Below, piece by piece: positions 6,200 to 9,466 of a DNA stretch of 9,466 bases. The position numbers and the translations under genes were made by a program. Within the stretch, counting starts at the first letter, position 1, and each line of letters begins with the position of its first letter. The notes under the pieces were generated by a model. It ran no database searches. It was given only the letters and a program-made list of their open reading frames with translations, and was not told the origin of the DNA. The stretch spans positions 1-9,466 of the forward strand of contig DASPKS010000066.1 of assembly GCA_035628035.1 (NCBI GenBank), read 5' to 3'. The stretch comes from DASPKS01 sp035628035 (GTDB lineage Bacteria > Bacteroidota > Rhodothermia > Rhodothermales > Rubricoccaceae).

Positions 6200-7084
6200 T
6201 CAGGGAACCCGGCGCAGTTCCTCCGGCGGCAGCCACACGCCCGCGCGCTCCGGATGCAGCGCGGCGGCCAGCACCTCCGCGGCGCGGACGAGCCGGGGGC
6301 CGGGCCCGCTCGTGATGCGCCCGTCGAGGGCGAACGCCTGCCCCTCGCGAACGGCGCGGAGCTCGCTCCACCCTGGCTGCGCCACAAGGGCCGCCAGGTC
6401 CTCCATCGCTTCCTCGGTAGAGCGCCCGCAGGAGGCCAGCACGAGCACGTCGGGATCGAGCGCGCGCACGTCGCCCCACGTGGCTGCGGGGGAGCGCTCG
6501 CCCGCCGCAGGGCCGAGCGGCCTCCCGCCCGCGTGCTCGATCAGGTCTGGGACCCAGTGGGCGGCGAGGAAGAGCGGGGCCGGCCATTCGATACAAACGA
6601 CGCTCGGCGGGGCCGCTCCGTCCACCGTGCCCGTGCGGCGGTCATAGCCGAGACGGCGGTGCAGGGCTCGCAGGCGCTCCTCGATGCCGGCGACCACAGG
6701 GAAGGCATCAGGGAGACAGCCCGCGACGCGGGCCAGCGCGAGGGCGGCGTCGAGGGTCTGCTTGAACGTGGACGGTGCGAAGTCGAACACAGCGGGCCGG
6801 CGCTCGGGCCACCCGTTCAGCACCGCACCAATCGTCTCGGGCGGGACCGCGCAGACCGCGCACGTCGTCTGGATTACGACGAGGTCGGGGTGGAGGGCGC
6901 GGAGCGCGTCGGCATCGAGGGCCACCCGGGGGCGACCGTTTTCCTCGACCACGTCGGTGACGGCGGGGAGGGCAGCGGCTTCCGGCGGAAACGTGCACGC
7001 GTGCGAGCGACCGACGAGGCCGTCACCCAGGCCGAACGCGAACAGCCACTCCGTCGCGGCGGGGAGGAGCGAAACGACCCGCAT
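6200..7084 (-). CDS. Cobalamin-binding-like periplasmic-binding-fold protein (BtuF-related, no signal peptide)
   Basis: 294 residues. The start MRVVSLLPAATEWLFAFGLG, followed by a GRSHAC segment near 25-30, is typical of the BtuF/FepB type substrate-binding fold. The PDLVVIQTTCAVCAV stretch (66-80) has the CxxC (Cys75/Cys78) seen in the cobalamin-binding-protein subgroup. A long linking helix covers about 105-145, and the C-terminal lobe shows SVVCIEWPAPLF (161-172) and the DPDVLVLASCG region (210-220). There is no signal peptide or lipobox: the mature fold begins at Met1, so the product should be cytoplasmic, unlike true BtuF. Signal-less homologues are widespread and their role is not settled; no BtuC/BtuD permease or ATPase gene is in the window. 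It starts 12 nt after the acetyltransferase stop and lies 27 nt before alr, suggesting one transcript. Binding of B12, haem or another cofactor is possible; I would not assign transport. Confidence 0.8.
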   Translation of the reverse strand: MRVVSLLPAATEWLFAFGLGDGLVGRSHACTFPPEAAALPAVTDVVEENGRPRVALDADALRALHPDLVVIQTTCAVCAVPPETIGAVLNGWPERRPAVFDFAPSTFKQTLDAALALARVAGCLPDAFPVVAGIEERLRALHRRLGYDRRTGTVDGAAPPSVVCIEWPAPLFLAAHWVPDLIEHAGGRPLGPAAGERSPAATWGDVRALDPDVLVLASCGRSTEEAMEDLAALVAQPGWSELRAVREGQAFALDGRITSGPGPRLVRAAEVLAAALHPERAGVWLPPEELRRVP

Positions 7085-7096
7085 GTGCTTGTGTAC

Positions 7097-7540
7097 CTAT
7101 GGGGCCCTGTCCGGATTCAGCGTGATCGTGTACAGCACGAACGGCTCCGGGTCCTCATTCATCCCGGCCGCCGCGTACAGCGCCCGCGCGGCGGCGTTCG
7201 ACACCTCCGTCCCCAGCCACGCCTCGGTGCATCCCAGCGCACGGCCGTGTTCAAAGAGCGCCGCGAGGAGCTGCTTGCCGATCCCTTGCCGCTGGTGGGT
7301 GGGCGCCACGCCGACCTCATTGACGAACAGCGCAGGCGGCTTGTCCGGGTGGACGTAGTGGAACGCCGAGGCGATTCCGACCACGCACCCGTTTTCATCC
7401 AGCGCGACGGCGAGGTGATGGCGGGGGTCGGCGAAGAAGTCGGCCGCCCAGCGGGGGTCGACGGCGTGGTCGAACACGTCGGGCGCGACGTGATCTAAAA
7501 TGGCGGCGTCCTCCGCGCCGAGGAGACGGACGGTAGCCAT
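7097..7540 (-). CDS. GNAT family N-acetyltransferase
   Basis: 147 residues from ATG at 7540. The frame stays open about 50 codons further upstream, but that part is low-complexity Ala/Gly. AAGGGG lies 7 nt before this ATG, and the GNAT fold begins directly (VRLLGAEDAAIL). Motif A spans 73-92: VNEVGVAP, then the acetyl-CoA loop HQRQGIGKQLL. Motif B is around WLGTEVSNAAARALYAAAG (108-126). The size and the GVAPTHQRQGIG pattern resemble the AAC(3)-I-like branch of small GNATs, but that resemblance does not prove aminoglycoside acetylation. It is the first gene of a tight unit with the cobalamin-binding-like gene (12 nt) and alr. A resistance, polyamine or amino-acid acetylation role is equally open. 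A weak TCGCTTTG box at 7583-7576 is the only promoter-like element upstream. Confidence 0.88.
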   Translation of the reverse strand: MATVRLLGAEDAAILDHVAPDVFDHAVDPRWAADFFADPRHHLAVALDENGCVVGIASAFHYVHPDKPPALFVNEVGVAPTHQRQGIGKQLLAALFEHGRALGCTEAWLGTEVSNAAARALYAAAGMNEDPEPFVLYTITLNPDRAP

Positions 7541-7593
7541 GAGGAACCCCTTTCGAGCGATCAACAACGTGCCGCCAAAGCGATCTGGTCCAC

Positions 7594-7614
7594 GTGCGGG
7601 GCTAGCTCCCGCAC
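7594..7614 (-). terminator. 7-bp perfect hairpin across the stop codon of the GRDP-like gene
   Basis: GTGCGGG (7614-7608 on the minus strand) pairs perfectly with CCCGCAC (7600-7594) around a 7-nt loop AGCTAGC that contains the TAG stop (7604-7602). No T-tract follows. It could terminate in a factor-dependent way or block 3' decay, but part of the symmetry comes from the Cys-Gly coding repeat (TGCGGG), so it may be partly incidental. Confidence 0.35.
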
Positions 7615-8246
7615 CCTCCGCCACACCCTCCGCCGCACCCCGACCCACATCCCCCGTCTCCTCCATCGCCGCCGTCTCCCGCGTCGCCACCGTCGCCGTC
7701 GTCGGCGTAGGGGTCTCCTATCCGGTTCACACCGTAGCCGACCCCACAGCTTCCGATACCGGACCCGCCCGCCTCGGCAGAGGGCCGCCGCACCTGCCCA
7801 CCTTGGAGGGCGTTCTCGGGAGGAGCGAACCGCTGCTCCATGGGCGGCCAGAGCGACGGCGGCGGCGCCTCGCCGAAGGTCTCGCGGTAGCGCGCGAGCG
7901 TGCGAGCGTAGAGGTCGGCATACTTCCGCCCCTCGCTAGGACCGCCGCGCGTGGGCTCGTGGTGCAGCGGCTTTCCGAGGACGCGCCCGCACAGCTCTTC
8001 CCAGTACGAGCGGGTGTAGACGAGGTGGAGGTGCCACACCTCATCTACCGCCACCGACGGCGTCACAGGATGCGGCGCCGTCGCGGCCAGGTAGAGGAAC
8101 CGCTTGTACTCCTCGATGGCGGCGTGGGCATAGGCCCGGCTCCACCCCTGCTCCCGGGCCAGCCGCGCCGAGAACGGCAGGGTCGCAGACGGATCATCCA
8201 GCTCGAAGGACTGGATGCGATTCCAGAGGGGCGACTTCGGGGACAT
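7602..8246 (-). CDS. GRDP-like domain protein with Asp-Gly and Cys-Gly repeat tail
   Basis: 214 residues from ATG at 8246. Residues 1-140 resemble the conserved region of bacterial glycine-rich-domain-containing (GRDP-like) proteins, also seen at the front of some TIGR04222-type proteins. It has WNRIQSFELDDP (8-19), EEYKRFLYLA (45-54), HPVTPSVAVDEVWHLHL (59-75), YTRSYW (77-82), Cys86, the KPLHHEPTRGG stretch (92-102) and YRETFGEAPP (120-129). The WHLH and HH clusters could bind metal. From 183 the tail changes to DGDGGDAGDGGDGGDGG, then CGSGCGGGCGGGCGS, with Cys at 200, 204, 208 and 212. There is no signal peptide and no membrane segment, so a soluble cytoplasmic protein is expected. DNA repeats underlie the tail: two 12-bp units at 7614-7637 and an Asp-Gly block at 7650-7703. 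Biochemical function is unknown. It is probably transcribed alone: 89 nt separate it from the VOC gene and 61 nt from the GNAT gene. Confidence 0.85.
   Translation of the reverse strand: MSPKSPLWNRIQSFELDDPSATLPFSARLAREQGWSRAYAHAAIEEYKRFLYLAATAPHPVTPSVAVDEVWHLHLVYTRSYWEELCGRVLGKPLHHEPTRGGPSEGRKYADLYARTLARYRETFGEAPPPSLWPPMEQRFAPPENALQGGQVRRPSAEAGGSGIGSCGVGYGVNRIGDPYADDGDGGDAGDGGDGGDGGCGSGCGGGCGGGCGS
7614..7637 (-). repeat. Tandem 12-bp coding repeat in the Cys-Gly tail
   Basis: Two adjacent 12-bp units, ccctccgccaca (7614-7625) and ccctccgccgca (7626-7637) on the plus strand, differ at one base. Each encodes Cys-Gly-Gly-Gly on the minus strand. A partial further unit on either side continues the Cys-x-x-x period. 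Slippage here would add or remove whole Cys-Gly units in frame. Confidence 0.75.
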
Positions 8247-8249
8247 CGG

Positions 8250-8299
8250 GGCAGGGGCTTGGCGAACGATACGGCACGCGCACCACGCTCGCCCCTGCC
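8250..8299 (-). promoter_or_regulatory. Leader hairpin abutting the start codon of the GRDP-like gene
   Basis: Minus-strand GGCAGGGGC (8299-8291) is perfectly complementary to GCCCCTGCC (8258-8250), which ends 3 nt before the ATG. Inside the 32-nt loop, GAGCG (8290-8286) can also pair with CGTTC, leaving a small bulge. The fold would bury the region where a ribosome must load, and no Shine-Dalgarno is otherwise visible. It matches no riboswitch class I recognise. It could also serve as the end of the VOC transcript. Confidence 0.4.
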
Positions 8300-8335
8300 A
8301 TGCCCCCGACCGGTCCGGTACCGGCTTCGGTAGGT

Positions 8336-8839
8336 TCAGGCCGCGCCATCGTACGCCCGGCGGAGCGCGGCGAGGTCGAGCTTCTTCATGCGCAGCATCG
8401 CCTCCATCGCCCGCTGCGCGCCCGGCGAGGTCGCGTCGGCGAGCATCTCCTCCATCCCCTCGGGGACGACCTGCCACGAGAGCCCGAACCGGTCCTTCAG
8501 CCACCCGCACTGCTGCGCGTTCGGGTCGCCGCCCTCGGAGAGCTTCTCCCAGTAGTGGTCGATCTCCTCCTGCGTCCGGCACATCACCTGGAGCGAGACG
8601 GCCTCGTTGAACGTGAACACGGGCCCGCCGTTGAGCGCGGTGAACGGCTGCCCGTCGAGCTCGAACTCGACCGTCATCACCGACCCGGCCGGGCGGCCGT
8701 GCGTCTCGAACCCGGCCTCGGTGTAGCGCGTGACGGCGTTGATGCGGGCGTTCGGGAAGAGGCCGATGTAGAAGCGCGCGGCCTCCTCGGCCTCGTCGGC
8801 AAACCACAGGCAGGGGATGATTCGCGGGGTTGTCGCCAT
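8336..8839 (-). CDS. VOC superfamily protein, PhnB / 3-demethylubiquinone-9 3-methyltransferase-like
   Basis: 167 residues from ATG at 8839. The frame is open 22 codons further, but that stretch is Pro-rich, and GAGAGG sits 6 nt before this ATG, so this start is preferred. The fold begins IIPCLWFADEAEEAARFYIG (7-26), the usual opening of the PF06983 branch of the glyoxalase/bleomycin-resistance (VOC) superfamily. LNGGPVFTFNEAVSL (69-83) and QCGWLKDRFGLSWQVVP (110-126) are the family's core segments, and the C-terminal helix reads AMEAMLRMKKLDLAALRRAY (144-163). The family name comes from an old UbiG-like annotation; most members have no proven methyltransferase activity, and the actual substrate is unknown. 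Its neighbours on both sides are separated by 89-105 nt, so it is probably a single-gene transcript. Confidence 0.92.
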   Translation of the reverse strand: MATTPRIIPCLWFADEAEEAARFYIGLFPNARINAVTRYTEAGFETHGRPAGSVMTVEFELDGQPFTALNGGPVFTFNEAVSLQVMCRTQEEIDHYWEKLSEGGDPNAQQCGWLKDRFGLSWQVVPEGMEEMLADATSPGAQRAMEAMLRMKKLDLAALRRAYDGAA

Positions 8840-8880
8840 GGGCGTTCCTCTCGGGTAGATGGGAAGGGGGAGGGGTGGCG

Positions 8881-8890
8881 GCAAAGTGTA
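8881..8890 (-). promoter_or_regulatory. Weak promoter-like box upstream of the VOC gene
   Basis: Minus-strand TACACTTTGC at 8890-8881 resembles TAnnTTTG but has three bases, not two, between TA and TTTG. It lies 41 nt before the ATG. The nearest upstream TTG (8905-8903) is only 12 nt away, so a proper -33 partner is lacking. It is listed because it is the only such box in the gap. Confidence 0.25.
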
Positions 8891-8920
8891 CCGGTCTGGG
8901 GCCAACGGCCTGTCACACGA

Positions 8921-8935
8921 GCTTGGAAATCAAGC
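8921..8935 (-). terminator. Small hairpin downstream of the edge GNAT gene
   Basis: Minus-strand GCTTG-ATTTC-CAAGC (8935-8921) is a perfect 5-bp stem with a 5-nt loop, starting 9 nt after the TAA at 8947-8945. No T-run follows, so terminator function is uncertain. Confidence 0.25.
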
Positions 8936-8944
8936 AGCTCGCCG

Positions 8945-9466
8945 TTATCCGGCCCCTGGCACCGGCCGCTCCATGATCAGGTCCCGCTGGTCGGCCGACC
9001 CCAGCCGGAACACGTGGTCCCCGACCGTCTCGAACCCCCACCGCTCGTAGAACGAGATCGCGCGAGCGTTCCGCTCCCACACCCCGAGCCACAGCGTCCG
9101 GTGGCCCGCCGACCGGGCCGCGTCGAGGCTCGCCCGCAGGAGCGCGGCGCCGACCCCGTGCCCGAGGGCGCCCCGGTCCACATAGAGCCGTTCGAGCTCG
9201 ACCGGGGCCGGCCCGGTCACGCTCGGGTCCGTCGCCCCGGTGCGGAGCTTGGCGTAGCCGACCGTTTGCTCCCCGCCGTTCACGAACGCGAGGAGGAATG
9301 TGTTCGCGGCGTCCTCCAGCTCTGCCCGGACCCGGTCGAGCCCGAACGCGTCGCGGACGTACGCCTCCATGTCGTCGGCCGTGTTGTCGGCGGCGAAGGT
9401 GTCGCGGAACGTCCGCTCGGCGAGCGCGGCCAGGGTCTCCGCGTCGGCGGGGGTAGCGGGCCGGAT
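8945..9466 (-). CDS. GNAT family N-acetyltransferase (N-terminus cut by window edge)
   Basis: 173 codons are visible. The first Met (9370) is not the real start: the frame is open to the edge, and its 32 extra codons read as a proper GNAT beginning (IRPATPADAETLAALAERTF, then RDTFAADNTADDMEAYV). The true start is therefore just outside, probably only a few codons away. Motif A is ELERLYVDRGALGHGVGAAL with the acetyl-CoA loop GALGHGVG; motif B is WLGVWERNARAISFYERWGFE, and the C-terminal strand reads DLIMERP. All GNAT core segments are present, so the enzyme should be active, transferring acetyl from acetyl-CoA to an amine. The FRDTFAADNT opening marks a common uncharacterised small-molecule GNAT subgroup. 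It is not closely similar to the other acetyltransferase of this window, so the two are not a recent duplication. Confidence 0.9.
   Translation of the reverse strand: MRPATPADAETLAALAERTFRDTFAADNTADDMEAYVRDAFGLDRVRAELEDAANTFLLAFVNGGEQTVGYAKLRTGATDPSVTGPAPVELERLYVDRGALGHGVGAALLRASLDAARSAGHRTLWLGVWERNARAISFYERWGFETVGDHVFRLGSADQRDLIMERPVPGAG

Noticed and set aside
5279..7498. A 739-codon open frame on the plus strand across three minus-strand genes
   Set aside because: It runs antisense to alr, the BtuF-like gene and the GNAT gene, its translation is Arg/Gly/His-rich without domains, and stop-poor antisense frames are expected in very GC-rich DNA.
8247..8807. N-terminal extension of the GRDP-like frame into the VOC gene
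   Set aside because: The extension is the VOC gene out of frame; the conserved region starts within a few residues of the ATG at 8246.
1..9466. A defence island, phage, integron or transposon
   Set aside because: No transposase, integrase, toxin-antitoxin pair, restriction enzyme, CRISPR repeat, terminal inverted repeats or tRNA was found; base composition looks even throughout.

Overview
The window is very GC-rich, and eight complete genes plus one edge-truncated gene lie on the minus strand; only a 43-codon gene tail at the left edge lies on the plus strand. Three things point to a high-GC marine or halophilic member of the Bacteroidota/Rhodothermota (Rhodothermia, for example a Rubricoccus/Rubrivirga/Salinibacter relative). 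One gene encodes an exported protein with a type IX secretion (Por) C-terminal sorting domain. Its promoter region carries a TAnnTTTG-type -7 box (TAACTTTG). Most starts lack a strong Shine-Dalgarno. The taxon is inferred from style, not from a marker gene.

Layout from left to right: (1) 1-134 plus, the end of an L-2-hydroxyglutarate dehydrogenase/oxidase-type flavoprotein. It converges tail to tail, on a shared CTAG, with (2) 131-2251 minus, a 706-residue secreted Asp-box (BNR) repeat protein with a T9SS sorting domain. (3) 2300-4913 minus, a three-gene unit read as response regulator (4206-4913), sensor kinase (2626-4119) and a small TfoX C-terminal-domain protein (2300-2620). A hairpin built from 7-nt repeats fills most of the regulator-kinase gap. 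(4) 5018-7540 minus, a compact unit read as GNAT acetyltransferase, cobalamin-binding-like protein without a signal peptide, and alanine racemase. (5) 7602-8246 minus, a GRDP-like protein with an Asp-Gly/Cys-Gly tail in which Cys recurs every fourth residue, preceded by a structured leader. (6) 8336-8839 minus, a VOC/PhnB-type protein. (7) 8945-9466 minus, a second GNAT acetyltransferase cut by the window edge.

Functionally this looks like an ordinary chromosomal neighbourhood: envelope sensing (PhoR/PhoB-like pair), D-alanine supply for peptidoglycan (alr), small-molecule acetylation and a secreted propeller protein. I see no transposase, integrase, phage gene, tRNA, rRNA or CRISPR array, and no recognisable defence system. 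The features most worth a second look are the regulator-hairpin-kinase-TfoX_C arrangement, the Cys-every-four tail with its leader hairpin, and the 14-fold Trp periodicity of the secreted protein. No gene-free stretch exceeds about 110 bases.
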